Part shown: piece by piece, positions 1 through 8,660 of the stretch
Numbering within the stretch: position 1 is the stretch's first letter
Layout of the letters: the number at the start of each line of letters is the position of its first letter
Assembly: GCF_015218165.1 (NCBI RefSeq)
Contig: NZ_CP048659.1
Coordinates: 682,001-746,000, forward strand
Direction: 5' to 3'
Length of the DNA stretch: 64,000 bases
Source of the DNA: Acinetobacter piscicola
GTDB taxonomy: Bacteria > Pseudomonadota > Gammaproteobacteria > Pseudomonadales > Moraxellaceae
Notes under the pieces: generated by a model
The model's database searches: none
Told to the model about the DNA's origin: nothing
The model's input: only the letters and a program-made list of their open reading frames with translations
Translations under genes and position numbers: made by a program

Positions 1-1972
1 TGCAGGGTTGTTAAGTGCAGAAGATATAACTGCGTTAAAACAGCAAGATTATGCCGCGATTACAGAGCAAGCTTTATTACAAGTGATGAGTCCGGGAATG
101 CCGATCACGGCTGAATTATTGCAAAAAGATCCGCTGTTATTATTTCCGCGTTTTGCAATGAATCTGTCCAATCAGAAAACAGACCAAAGCATTGAAATGG
201 AACAGGGCTTTGCCACCATTCATGATGAAAAAGGACATTCACGGTTTTTTAATTTATTACTCACACAAAGCCCTTATAATATTGATTATCAAGAAAATAC
301 AACGACTTGGATGCATAATCTCGATTCAGAGATGCAAAAAATCGGGGCAAAAACCCATTGGACAGGGACGTTATTATTTTCAAGCTTTGGTACGCAGTCG
401 GCTGAAAAAGAAATTTCGACAATCGGATTAGGCTCAAGTTTGGGTGTGTTGTTGTTGGTCTGGTTTGGTTTCCGTTCATTACGTCCAATGCTGACGGAAT
501 TTATTGCAGTCAGTAGTGGCAGTCTGGTGGCTTTTGCGGTTACGCATTGGGTATTTGGTGAAATCCATCTGATGACCTTGGTGTTTGGTGCCAGTCTAGT
601 TGGGGTGTGTGTCGATTTTTCTTTTTATTTTATGGCATTGCAATCACAGCATCGTAAAGTCGATGGTTTTAAGGTTCTAAAACCTGTTTTGCCAAGTCTG
701 TTTATGGGCTTGATGACGACTTTGGTTGCATATGTATTTTTGACATTTACACCCTTTCCGGGCTTTAAGCAGATTGCAGTTTTCTCCATTGTGGGGTTAA
801 GTGCTGCGTGGATCACCAGTATTTTATTATTGCCACGTTTAAAGGCACTCAATGCACAGCCTGCAATTGATACCTTGCGCTTTATTGGGCGTGCACGTGA
901 CTATGTTTTAACGCGTAACACCTTACGTTTTGGCATGATTACCGTCATCGCAGTGGTGTCGATAGGCAGTCTATATTTTCTTAAAGCCAATGATGATATT
1001 CGTAATTTACAAAGTATGGACCAAAAGCTGAAACAAGAAGATCGCTATGTGCGGGAACGTTTTGGGCAGCAGCAAAGTAATGATTATTTCGTCATTCGTG
1101 GCAAAAATACGGCTGAAATTGAACAGCTTGAGCAAGATTTATTGATCCAATTAAATCACTTACAGCAACAGGGTGTATTACAAAGTACACAAGCGATTGG
1201 GCAATCTGTACCGTCTTTAGCCACACAACGTGCCAATATTCAACTGTTACAACAGATTCCAAAAGCTGAGTTGAGCCGTTATGCCACAGCAATGCAACTC
1301 GATGTGGCAGATGTATGGGCATGGCAACAACAACTTTCACAGCAACCGTTATTAAGCCTGTCTGATTTTGCACAGCATCCTTTGGCATTTTTACAGGTCA
1401 ATGCACATGAGCGTTTGGTGATGGTGCAAGGCGTACAACAGGTACAAGCATTGAAGCAGTTACAAACAGCACAGATTCAATTTTTGCAGCCGGTGAGTAA
1501 TTTATCAACTTTGTTTCACAATCATCGTATTCAAGCACAATACTTGCTGCTTTATGCTTTGGCAGCATTGCTGATCGGTTTGACTTTGATTTATGGTGTT
1601 AATGCGATTGTTGCACTGATTTTACCCGTCAGTTTGGCATTGCTCAGTACCTTTGCTGTCCAAGCATGGCTTGGGGTAGAAATTAATTTGTTCAGTATTA
1701 TGGGCACATTTTTGATTATCGGGATTGGGGTGGATTATGCGATTTTTTATCGGCATGGGCATGATCATCCACAAGTTGTCGGTATGGCATTATTCTTATG
1801 TATGATGTCGACTTTACTCGGTTTTGGTTTATTGTCATTGAGTTCGACATATGCCATTCATTGTTTTGGTTTAACGGTTTTATTTGGCGTGATATTTTCA
1901 TTTATTTACGCGACTATTTTTACGAAAGCAGATCATCAACATTCTATTATTTTAAAAGAATCAGCAAAATAG
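1..1972 (+). CDS. MMPL/RND-family exporter of the aryl-polyene cluster (5' truncated by window edge)
   Basis: Inner-membrane RND/MMPL-type transporter, probably moving an aryl-polyene lipid or its precursor to the outer envelope. The reading frame is open to the first base and the visible 654 residues begin inside a periplasmic domain, so the true start lies outside the window; family members are usually about 750-800 residues. Two hydrophobic blocks are visible, roughly residues 140-280 and 515-640, each with several membrane segments and separated by a hydrophilic loop. This is the typical duplicated RND layout. The short motif GIGVDYAIFY near residue 575 is characteristic of transmembrane segment 4/10 of these proteins. 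The stop is 18 bases before the next gene, so it is co-transcribed with the oxidoreductase and polyketide enzymes. Family assignment is firm; the substrate is inferred from the neighbours. Confidence 0.88.
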   Translation, partial: AGLLSAEDITALKQQDYAAITEQALLQVMSPGMPITAELLQKDPLLLFPRFAMNLSNQKTDQSIEMEQGFATIHDEKGHSRFFNLLLTQSPYNIDYQENTTTWMHNLDSEMQKIGAKTHWTGTLLFSSFGTQSAEKEISTIGLGSSLGVLLLVWFGFRSLRPMLTEFIAVSSGSLVAFAVTHWVFGEIHLMTLVFGASLVGVCVDFSFYFMALQSQHRKVDGFKVLKPVLPSLFMGLMTTLVAYVFLTFTPFPGFKQIAVFSIVGLSAAWITSILLLPRLKALNAQPAIDTLRFIGRARDYVLTRNTLRFGMITVIAVVSIGSLYFLKANDDIRNLQSMDQKLKQEDRYVRERFGQQQSNDYFVIRGKNTAEIEQLEQDLLIQLNHLQQQGVLQSTQAIGQSVPSLATQRANIQLLQQIPKAELSRYATAMQLDVADVWAWQQQLSQQPLLSLSDFAQHPLAFLQVNAHERLVMVQGVQQVQALKQLQTAQIQFLQPVSNLSTLFHNHRIQAQYLLLYALAALLIGLTLIYGVNAIVALILPVSLALLSTFAVQAWLGVEINLFSIMGTFLIIGIGVDYAIFYRHGHDHPQVVGMALFLCMMSTLLGFGLLSLSSTYAIHCFGLTVLFGVIFSFIYATIFTKADHQHSIILKESAK

Positions 1973-1990
1973 CTAAAATTTGGGGAAATC

Positions 1991-3298
1991 ATGAATTCAA
2001 TTCAACACACAGATGTATTAATTATTGGTGCAGGTCCATCGGGGAGTTCAGCAGCCGCATTATTACGCAAAAAAGGCTATGCCGTGACCATCATTGAAAA
2101 ACAATATTTTCCTCGTTTTTCAATTGGTGAGTCTTTATTACCACAATCGATGGTATTTTTAGAAGAAGCAGGTTTATTAGACACTGTTCGAAAGCATGTG
2201 GAAGAATATGCATTTCAATTTAAAAATGGGGCAGCTTTTTTAAAAGGTCAACAGCGTAGTTTCTATGACTTTACTGAAAAATTTAGCGAAGGTCCAGGTA
2301 CGACTTGGCAAGTACGCCGTGCTAATTTTGACCATTTATTGGCATTACAAGCTGAAGAATATGGTACAGAAATTCGTTTTGGACATGAAGTCATCGCAGT
2401 GGATGTTGAATCTCAACATCCGATTTTAACGGTTAAAGATGAGCAAGCGGTCCAATATCAAATTCAAGCAAAATTTTTACTTGATGCAAGTGGTTTTGGA
2501 CGCATTTTACCGAAGTTTTTAGACCTTGAAAGTCCGTCTAATTTTCCTGTGCGTCGTGCGATTTTTACTCATATTGAAGATGGAATTTTAGATGATCCTG
2601 ATTTTGATCGTGAAAAGATTTTGATTACCGTACATGAAAAAGATCCACGCGCTTGGTATTGGTTGATTCCATTTGCAGATGGTCGTTCCTCTTTTGGCGT
2701 AGTCGCTGAACAAGATTTTTTTGATCATTATCAGTTTGATGATGCCAGTCCTGAAACTTTGCAGGCAACATTTGCGCGCATTTTAGCGGATGATCCTGCT
2801 TTATCACATGTACTGCGTAATAAAAAGTTTGATACTCCTGTGCGAACTTTGGTGGGTTATTCTGCTAATGTGAAACACTTGGCGAGTCAAAATTATGCAT
2901 TATTGGGCAATGCAGGTGAGTTTTTAGACCCTGTGTTTTCTTCAGGTGTGACGATTGCTTTGAAGTCATCAAGTTTAGCAGTGCCTTTGGTTGAACGTGT
3001 GCTTCAGGGGCAAGCTGTAGATTGGATGCAAGACTATGAACAGCCGCTACGTAAAGGGATTAAAGTCTTCCGTGCCTATGTGGAGTCTTGGTATGAGGGT
3101 GAGTTTCAGGATGTGGTTTTTTCAAAAACTCAAAATGATAAAATTCGCCGTATGATTGCATCGCTTTTAGCAGGCTATGCATGGGATGAGCACAACCCGA
3201 TTCATAAAAATGCCAAGCAACGTTTGAGTACTTTGGCAGCATATTGTCGAGAAGATCAGCCACAAGCAGCTGTTATTGGAATCGAAGAATGCGAATGA
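1991..3298 (+). CDS. FAD-dependent oxidoreductase of the aryl-polyene cluster
   Basis: NAD(P)/FAD-dependent oxidoreductase of the geranylgeranyl-reductase/tryptophan-halogenase-like superfamily, 435 residues. A Rossmann dinucleotide-binding motif GAGPSGSSAA lies at residues 12-21. A second flavin-binding region, LLGNAGEFLDPVFSSGV, sits around residues 305-321. The segment FPRFSIGESLLP near residue 40 is also typical of this superfamily. Genes of this type recur in aryl-polyene clusters next to the MMPL exporter and DUF3261 lipoprotein, but their reaction is not well defined; a redox step on the aryl head or polyene is plausible. It starts with ATG 18 bases after the exporter and its TGA overlaps the ATG of the next gene, which suggests translational coupling. 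Confidence 0.85.
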   Translation: MNSIQHTDVLIIGAGPSGSSAAALLRKKGYAVTIIEKQYFPRFSIGESLLPQSMVFLEEAGLLDTVRKHVEEYAFQFKNGAAFLKGQQRSFYDFTEKFSEGPGTTWQVRRANFDHLLALQAEEYGTEIRFGHEVIAVDVESQHPILTVKDEQAVQYQIQAKFLLDASGFGRILPKFLDLESPSNFPVRRAIFTHIEDGILDDPDFDREKILITVHEKDPRAWYWLIPFADGRSSFGVVAEQDFFDHYQFDDASPETLQATFARILADDPALSHVLRNKKFDTPVRTLVGYSANVKHLASQNYALLGNAGEFLDPVFSSGVTIALKSSSLAVPLVERVLQGQAVDWMQDYEQPLRKGIKVFRAYVESWYEGEFQDVVFSKTQNDKIRRMIASLLAGYAWDEHNPIHKNAKQRLSTLAAYCREDQPQAAVIGIEECE

Positions 3299-3846
3299 GA
3301 TGGAAAAATAGCTTTTTAGCGTTGCTGATGATGGTACCCTTGAGTGCATGTCAGCAGCTCTTGCCCAAAGCTCAAGGTCTGGCGACTACGCAATGGACTG
3401 CGCAGCAATACCAACGTCAAGATCAAGTGGAAGTGCAGTGGCAAGAACACAGCTTTAGCTTTTTGCTGTATCAACAACAGCAAGATCAAAAGTTGGAGTT
3501 TCTGGCTTTAAGCTTAACAGGGCAGCAGTTGTTTAAAGTGCATTTTGATGGGCAAAAGGTCACAGTAGAGCAGCGTATTGATGCAATGAAATTATTACCT
3601 TTTGAGTTTGTGGTACGTGATATTTTATTTGCAACTTATCCCAATTTTATTCAACATCCACCTGAACAGGTTCATGTAAAACAATATGTGGATGCTGCAG
3701 ATGTGAAAATTCAAGATGTTGAAATTAAAAAACAAAAAGTATTAAATATACGACATTTCGCGACACAGATTGAATTGGATAATCTGCAAGTACCCTACCA
3801 AATGGTCTTTAGTCCCGTGCCAAATACGTTAGAAAATAATGAGTAA
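3295..3846 (+). CDS. DUF3261 outer-membrane lipoprotein of the aryl-polyene cluster
   Basis: Predicted lipoprotein of the DUF3261 family, about 183 residues. The start is set at the ATG overlapping the upstream TGA because a GAAG ribosome-binding site sits 7 bases before it; an in-frame ATG at 3289 is possible, and the frame stays open back to 3244 without a plausible signal there. The N-terminus is a signal peptide ending in the lipobox LSAC, so the mature protein begins at cysteine. The rest is a soluble beta-rich domain reminiscent of LolA/LolB-like lipid-binding folds. With the MMPL exporter it probably carries the hydrophobic product across the periplasm or anchors it in the outer membrane; that role is inference from cluster context. 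Confidence 0.82.
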   Translation: MRWKNSFLALLMMVPLSACQQLLPKAQGLATTQWTAQQYQRQDQVEVQWQEHSFSFLLYQQQQDQKLEFLALSLTGQQLFKVHFDGQKVTVEQRIDAMKLLPFEFVVRDILFATYPNFIQHPPEQVHVKQYVDAADVKIQDVEIKKQKVLNIRHFATQIELDNLQVPYQMVFSPVPNTLENNE

Positions 3847-3853
3847 ATGTTGA

Positions 3854-5053
3854 ATGTCTAAACAGATTGATACGCAAAATCCAGCCGTTGGCATTCAACT
3901 CAGTGTGGGCTTGTCTGCTTTGGGTGCAGATGCAGTACAGATGCGACAAGCATTAACCCAAACGGATCAGACCTTGAGCTTAAGATCAGACTTTATTGTA
4001 GAAAAAAAGGTTTGGGTCGGTGCCTGTTCCGTTGATTTAATTGAGACCGTGCCTGATGCCTTAAAAGCGGTTGAAACTCGAAATTTACGTTTTGCTTTGA
4101 CTGCACTACAACGTATTGAAGCCGAGCTACGGACTTATACTGCCCAATTTGACCCTAAACGTTTGGCGATTATTATCGGGACATCGACCTCAGGGATTGC
4201 AGATAATGAACCTGAGTTACGACGTTATTTCCAAGGTGATCAAACCGTTCAAGTCGTGCAAAAAAAACAGGAAATGGACAGTTTAGCCAAAGCACTAAAG
4301 CAATATTTGGCTTGGGAGGGGCTCGCATATACCATTTCAACAGCATGTTCTTCGAGTGCTAAAGCATTGGCTGCGGGGCAACGCTTAATCAATGCTGGGC
4401 TTGCAGATGCTGTGCTGGTCGGTGGTGTTGATACTTTATGTAAACTCACCTTAAATGGTTTTAATAGTCTTGAAAGTTTATCTCAAGGGATTTGTCAGCC
4501 TTGTGGGCAACAACGTGATGGCATCAATATTGGTGAAGCAGCCGCCTTATTTTTACTATCAAAGCAAATAGCTCCAACCATGTTGATATCTGCAGGTGAG
4601 TCGATGGATGCGTGGCATATTTCGGCACCACATCCTGAAGGGCAAGGTGCAGCCAAAGCCATGCAAGCTGCTTTGGATTTAGCACAGCTAAAAGCACAAG
4701 ATATTGGTTATTTAAATTTGCATGGCACAGCAACGCCGCAAAATGATGCAATGGAAATTAAAGCCGTTCAGCAAGTATTTCAGGATTATGCAGTGCCTTT
4801 AAGTAGTACCAAACATAAAACAGGGCATTGCCTTGGGGCAGCAGGGGCAATCGAAGCCATGATTTGCACACAGGTTCTACAGGATCAAACATGGTTGCCT
4901 TTACATCAAAATACACGATTCGATGCTGAATTGGATATGCACAATTTTGTTGAAGATGCACAATTGACACAAAAAATCAGCTATGTCATGTCGAACTCAT
5001 TTGCTTTTGGCGGTAGCAACATTAGTTTAATTTTTGGAACCACATTGCCATGA
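3854..5053 (+). CDS. apeO: beta-ketoacyl-ACP synthase, aryl-polyene chain elongation (ApeO-like)
   Basis: Thiolase-fold ketosynthase (399 residues) that condenses malonyl-ACP with the growing polyene chain. The full catalytic triad is visible: Cys165 in STACSSSAK, His290 in NLHGTAT and His325 in KTGHCLGAAG, so it is an active condensing enzyme and not a chain-length factor. In described aryl-polyene systems the KS-DH-KR-KS order corresponds to ApeO-ApeP-ApeQ-ApeR, and this gene occupies the ApeO slot; the partner chain-length factor would lie upstream, outside the window. The gene overlaps the dehydratase by 4 bases (ATGA). The letter name comes from synteny and is less certain than the enzyme class. 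Confidence 0.87.
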   Translation: MSKQIDTQNPAVGIQLSVGLSALGADAVQMRQALTQTDQTLSLRSDFIVEKKVWVGACSVDLIETVPDALKAVETRNLRFALTALQRIEAELRTYTAQFDPKRLAIIIGTSTSGIADNEPELRRYFQGDQTVQVVQKKQEMDSLAKALKQYLAWEGLAYTISTACSSSAKALAAGQRLINAGLADAVLVGGVDTLCKLTLNGFNSLESLSQGICQPCGQQRDGINIGEAAALFLLSKQIAPTMLISAGESMDAWHISAPHPEGQGAAKAMQAALDLAQLKAQDIGYLNLHGTATPQNDAMEIKAVQQVFQDYAVPLSSTKHKTGHCLGAAGAIEAMICTQVLQDQTWLPLHQNTRFDAELDMHNFVEDAQLTQKISYVMSNSFAFGGSNISLIFGTTLP

Positions 5054-5472
5054 ATGCTTCAAAAAAATTAGCTGCTGTTGATTTTATACCTCATGAAAAG
5101 CCAATGGTTTTCGTGGATGATTTGGTTGAGGTTGGCGAAAACTTTGCAGAGGCGACACTCACTATTCAACCTGCATTGATGTTTTGTGAAGCAGCAGGAT
5201 TACCAACGTGGTCAAGCATTGAGTTGATGGCACAAACGGTGAGTTTATATGCTGGAGCGCAAAGTCAAAAAGTGGGGCAAAGGCCCAAAATAGGTTTTCT
5301 TTTGGGCACAAGAAAGTTGCATTTACCTGTTGCATATTTTGCCATGGGTGAAGTTGTGACCATTCGTGCTGAGCGTCAGTATCTGCATGAAGGATTGGGA
5401 CAATTTGCCTGTGAAATTCAGTATCAAGAACATACAATCAATGCCATGTTAAGTGTGTATGAACCTGAATAA
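5050..5472 (+). CDS. apeP: 3-hydroxyacyl-ACP dehydratase, FabA/FabZ-like (ApeP-like)
   Basis: Small hotdog-fold dehydratase (140 residues) that removes water from the 3-hydroxyacyl-ACP intermediate and leaves the conjugated double bond. The N-terminal IPHEKPMVFVDD resembles the catalytic-His segment of FabZ (HRYPFLLVD), and WSSIELMAQ near residue 57 carries the acidic residue of the second motif. In known aryl-polyene pathways the dehydratase works as a heterodimer of two such proteins; only one subunit is present here, so the partner is expected upstream of the window. Its ATG overlaps the ketosynthase stop, and 42 bases separate it from the ketoreductase. Confidence 0.83.
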   Translation: MNASKKLAAVDFIPHEKPMVFVDDLVEVGENFAEATLTIQPALMFCEAAGLPTWSSIELMAQTVSLYAGAQSQKVGQRPKIGFLLGTRKLHLPVAYFAMGEVVTIRAERQYLHEGLGQFACEIQYQEHTINAMLSVYEPE

Positions 5473-5514
5473 CATTCGTCAGTTGAAAAGATGAGAAAAT
5501 ATTAGGATAAGCGT

Positions 5515-6240
5515 GTGACAAGAAGAATTTTAGTAACGGGGTCAAGCCGAGGTATTGGAAAAGAGATTGCATTACAATTGGCGCAAGCGGGTTTTGATGT
5601 CACAGTACATGCACGTTCTCGAAAAGTGGAAGCAGAGCAAGTGGTTACTGAAATTCAAGCCATGGGACGACAAAGTCATGCGCTGTTATTTGATGTGACT
5701 GAACGAGTGCAAGTACAGCAAATATTAGAAAAAGACATGGCTGAACATGGTGCATTTTATGGTGTGGTGCTGAATGCAGGTTTAACCCATGACGCGGCAT
5801 TTCCAGCATTGACTGACCATGATTGGGATGAGGTGATTTCCACCTCATTGGACGGTTTTTACAATGTTTTAAAACCCTTGGTGATGCCGATGATTCGTCT
5901 GAAAAAAGGCGGGCGTATTGTCACGATGTCTTCGGTGTCGGGCGTGATGGGCAACCGTGGACAGGTGAACTATAGTGCTGCCAAAGCAGGACTGATTGGT
6001 GCCACCAAAGCCTTAGCATTGGAATTGGCAAAACGTAAAATTACGGTTAACTGCGTTGCACCTGGTCTGATTGAAACAGAAATGGTCAGTGAAGATGTAC
6101 AGGAACATGCCTTGAAAATGATTCCAATGCAGCGCATGGGGCAAGTCGATGAAGTGGCAAAAGTGGTGAAATTTCTGTGCAGTGATGATGCCAGTTATAT
6201 CACCCGACAAGTCATTTCAGTCAACGGAGGCTTGATCTAA
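5515..6240 (+). CDS. apeQ: 3-oxoacyl-ACP reductase, FabG-like (ApeQ-like)
   Basis: Classical short-chain dehydrogenase/reductase of 241 residues that reduces the 3-ketoacyl-ACP intermediate with NADPH. Visible features are the nucleotide-binding TGSSRGIG at residues 8-15, NAG at 87-89, catalytic Ser140, and the YxxxK pair Tyr153/Lys157 in YSAAK, with a C-terminal ITRQVISVNGG typical of FabG. The start is a GTG preceded by AGGA 7 bases upstream; no better in-frame ATG keeps the Rossmann motif. Its TAA overlaps the ATG of the next ketosynthase by 1 base. A housekeeping FabG role is unlikely given the surrounding dedicated cluster. Confidence 0.87.
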   Translation: MTRRILVTGSSRGIGKEIALQLAQAGFDVTVHARSRKVEAEQVVTEIQAMGRQSHALLFDVTERVQVQQILEKDMAEHGAFYGVVLNAGLTHDAAFPALTDHDWDEVISTSLDGFYNVLKPLVMPMIRLKKGGRIVTMSSVSGVMGNRGQVNYSAAKAGLIGATKALALELAKRKITVNCVAPGLIETEMVSEDVQEHALKMIPMQRMGQVDEVAKVVKFLCSDDASYITRQVISVNGGLI

Positions 6241-7475
6241 TGAAGCGTGTCGTGGTGACAGGAATGGCAGGTATTACCTCATTAGGTGAGACAGCAGACT
6301 CTATTTTTGAACAGTTTGCTGCGGCAAAAAGTGGTATTCGCTACATGCCTGAATGGGAAATATTTACCGATTTACGCTGTAAGATTGCAGGACCTGTGGA
6401 GTCTTTTGAAACGCCAAAGCACTTTAACCGTAAGGTGACACGTGGCATGGGGCGTGTGGCTTTAATGTCTGTGATCTGTGCAGAAAAAGCTTTGATCGAT
6501 GCTAATTTGCTGAATGATCCGATTTTACAAAACGGTGAAACAGGTGTGGCATTTGGTTCATCTGCGGGCAGTGTCGATGCAGTCGCTGAGTTTGGTTCTA
6601 TGTTATTGCAAAATAATATGAATAAAATGAATGCAACCACTTATATCCGCATGATGTCACATACCAGTGCAGTCAATATGACCGTGTACTTCGGTTTAAA
6701 AGGACTGACATTGCCAACATCAAGTGCCTGTACTTCAGGTTCAATGGCAATCGGTCAAGCCTATGAAGCCATTAAGTATGGTAAGCAAACTGTGATGCTT
6801 GCAGGTGGTGCAGAAGAACTGAGTGCGGCAGGCTGTGCCGTTTTTGATGTGTTGTTGGCGACCAGTGGTATGAATGAACAACCTGAAAAATCACCACGTC
6901 CCTTTGACCAAAACCGAGATGGTTTAGTGGTCGGTGAGGGTGCGGGGTGTTTAATCTTAGAAGAATATGAACATGCCAAAGCACGTGGTGCTACAATGTA
7001 TGCGGAAATTATCGGTTATGGTAGCAATACCGATGGTCAGCATGTGACCCGTCCTGACTCAGAGATGATGGGACGTTGTATGCAATTGGCATTGAAGGAT
7101 GCCAACATTAATGCTGATCAGATTGAGTATGTTAACGCTCATGGCACATCAACAGATCAGGGGGATATTGCTGAAACACAGGCAACCGCACGGGTGCTAG
7201 GGCGTAAACCGATCAGCTCGCTGAAAAGTTATTTTGGGCATACATTGGGGGCTTGTGGTGCAATTGAAGCATGGCTGAGCCTAGAAATGATGCAAAGACA
7301 GCAATTTATTCCGACATTAAATTTAGAAAATATTGATCCACTTTGTGGCGATTTAGATTATATTGTGGGGAAAGCTCGAACAATAAATGCCGAAATATTG
7401 ATGAGTAATAATTTCGCTTTTGGAGGTATTAATACGTCCATTATTTTCAAAAAAATAGATCATAAACAAGGGTAA
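6240..7475 (+). CDS. apeR: second beta-ketoacyl-ACP synthase of the aryl-polyene cluster (ApeR-like)
   Basis: FabF-type ketosynthase, 411 residues. The catalytic Cys164 (TSSACTSGS), His301 (NAHGTST) and His334 (YFGHTLGACG) are all present, so it should be active. Described aryl-polyene clusters end with a second ketosynthase in this position, following the reductase, and this is assigned to that slot; it may handle priming or early elongation of the aryl starter. It overlaps the reductase gene by one base and is followed 4 bases later by the small secreted-protein gene, consistent with a single operon. The division of labour between the two ketosynthases cannot be read from sequence alone. 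Confidence 0.86.
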   Translation: MKRVVVTGMAGITSLGETADSIFEQFAAAKSGIRYMPEWEIFTDLRCKIAGPVESFETPKHFNRKVTRGMGRVALMSVICAEKALIDANLLNDPILQNGETGVAFGSSAGSVDAVAEFGSMLLQNNMNKMNATTYIRMMSHTSAVNMTVYFGLKGLTLPTSSACTSGSMAIGQAYEAIKYGKQTVMLAGGAEELSAAGCAVFDVLLATSGMNEQPEKSPRPFDQNRDGLVVGEGAGCLILEEYEHAKARGATMYAEIIGYGSNTDGQHVTRPDSEMMGRCMQLALKDANINADQIEYVNAHGTSTDQGDIAETQATARVLGRKPISSLKSYFGHTLGACGAIEAWLSLEMMQRQQFIPTLNLENIDPLCGDLDYIVGKARTINAEILMSNNFAFGGINTSIIFKKIDHKQG

Positions 7476-7479
7476 CGAC

Positions 7480-7914
7480 ATGTCTATTAAAAATATCTTA
7501 ATCGCTTTAGCGTTAGGCGTAAGTGGCATTGCTTCTGTACAAGCAGCAGATTCAATCCATCAATTTAATTTCCAAGAAGCTGTTGACCGCGCTGTTGCTG
7601 ATGGCGTATTAGATGGTTCTGTAAAATTTTATTTGGCAGGTACCAAGTCGGGTGGGCAGGTACTTCAAAAAGGTTTGGTCACCAATAAAAAGACCAATGG
7701 TTTTGGTAAGTCAGCAGAGAATGCTTGTGACCATGTATTACGTTCAGCCTTGATTCAATTTCAAAATACGGCAAAATCTCGTGGTGCAAATGCAGTCACT
7801 AATCTCGTGAGTTTTTATAAATCCAATGAAACACGTAGTACAACAACATATGATTGTGCAAAAGGTACAGCCGTTGCTGGTGTTGCTTTGAAAGGTGACA
7901 TTGCTAAATTTTAA
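7480..7914 (+). CDS. small secreted protein of the aryl-polyene cluster
   Basis: Predicted 144-residue periplasmic protein. The N-terminus (residues 1-22) is a Sec signal peptide with a VQAA-type cleavage site. The mature part has two cysteines, in ENACDH and YDCAKG, that could form a disulfide, and a glycine/valine-rich C-terminus. Similar proteins at the end of aryl-polyene clusters are often mis-named excinuclease ATPase subunit; there is no ATPase motif here, so that name should not be used. It sits 4 bases after the ketosynthase with a Shine-Dalgarno-like GGGTAACG. Function is unknown; a role in envelope deposition of the pigment is only a guess. Confidence 0.8.
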   Translation: MSIKNILIALALGVSGIASVQAADSIHQFNFQEAVDRAVADGVLDGSVKFYLAGTKSGGQVLQKGLVTNKKTNGFGKSAENACDHVLRSALIQFQNTAKSRGANAVTNLVSFYKSNETRSTTTYDCAKGTAVAGVALKGDIAKF

Positions 7915-7920
7915 TGTGAA

Positions 7921-8592
7921 GTGAGTATGATTGAGCCAGTGAAAAACAGAACGATTCAAGTCCATGTTCAACCATTGGCTCAATTTATTCATTTAGTCAA
8001 ATCAGATTTTAAAAATTTACCTGAATATCATCAATATAAAAAAAACATAATTTATCAGCAGCGTAATCATTACCTGTCTGTATTTTTACAGCACCATATT
8101 TCAGAAGCAGATATTCTGCGCAACGAATTTGGTAAGCCTTATTTAGCACATCTTGAAAAAATTGCATTTAACCATTCTCATAGCCAGCAGCACTATGCTT
8201 TGATTATGTCTCAAAATATGGCAGACATTGGTGTTGATGTTGAAGATCTAGATCGAAAGGTGCGTTTTGAAGCATTGGCAAAGCATGCTTTTCATCCTCA
8301 AGAATATCAAACATGGCAAGATGTAGAATTTGACTCAGAATATTGGTTTAAGGTATGGACAACCAAAGAGGCGGTGTTAAAAGCCTCAGGTTTAGGTATT
8401 CGTTTGAGTTTGAATACTTTGAATACCCAAGTACACCCTTTTGATCATGGGGGAATATGTACTCATCCTCTGATTGGGGTATTTGCCTATCAAAATTATC
8501 GTTTGCCAAATTGTATGCTCACCATTGCATGGCGTTCAGAACACTCATGCAAGGGCTTCGCCTTTCCTCAAATTAAGATGATTCAACATTAA
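7921..8592 (+). CDS. 4'-phosphopantetheinyl transferase (Sfp/AcpT superfamily)
   Basis: Transfers the phosphopantetheine arm from coenzyme A to acyl carrier proteins, presumably those of the aryl-polyene system encoded upstream. The family signature is clear: the magnesium-binding IGVDVEDLD around residues 101-109 and the W(F)KVWTTKEAVLKASG stretch around 142-157. Length (223 residues) fits the Sfp-type group. The first codon used is GTG; an ATG two codons later (7927) is an equally possible start. It is the last gene of the cluster, 6 bases after the secreted-protein gene, and is closed by a strong terminator shared with secF. Confidence 0.87.
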   Translation: MSMIEPVKNRTIQVHVQPLAQFIHLVKSDFKNLPEYHQYKKNIIYQQRNHYLSVFLQHHISEADILRNEFGKPYLAHLEKIAFNHSHSQQHYALIMSQNMADIGVDVEDLDRKVRFEALAKHAFHPQEYQTWQDVEFDSEYWFKVWTTKEAVLKASGLGIRLSLNTLNTQVHPFDHGGICTHPLIGVFAYQNYRLPNCMLTIAWRSEHSCKGFAFPQIKMIQH

Positions 8593-8620
8593 TATTTGCT
8601 TGTTTAAAATGCAGAAATAA

Positions 8621-8650
8621 AAAAGCCCATCCGAAGATGGGCTATTTTTA
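8621..8650. terminator. bidirectional terminator between the aryl-polyene cluster and secF
   Basis: An 8-bp perfect stem, AGCCCATC (8624-8631) with GATGGGCT (8636-8643), encloses a CGAA loop. A-rich sequence lies on the left and a T-run on the right, so it can stop transcription from both convergent operons. Confidence 0.85.
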
Positions 8651-8660
8651 AAATAGTGCC

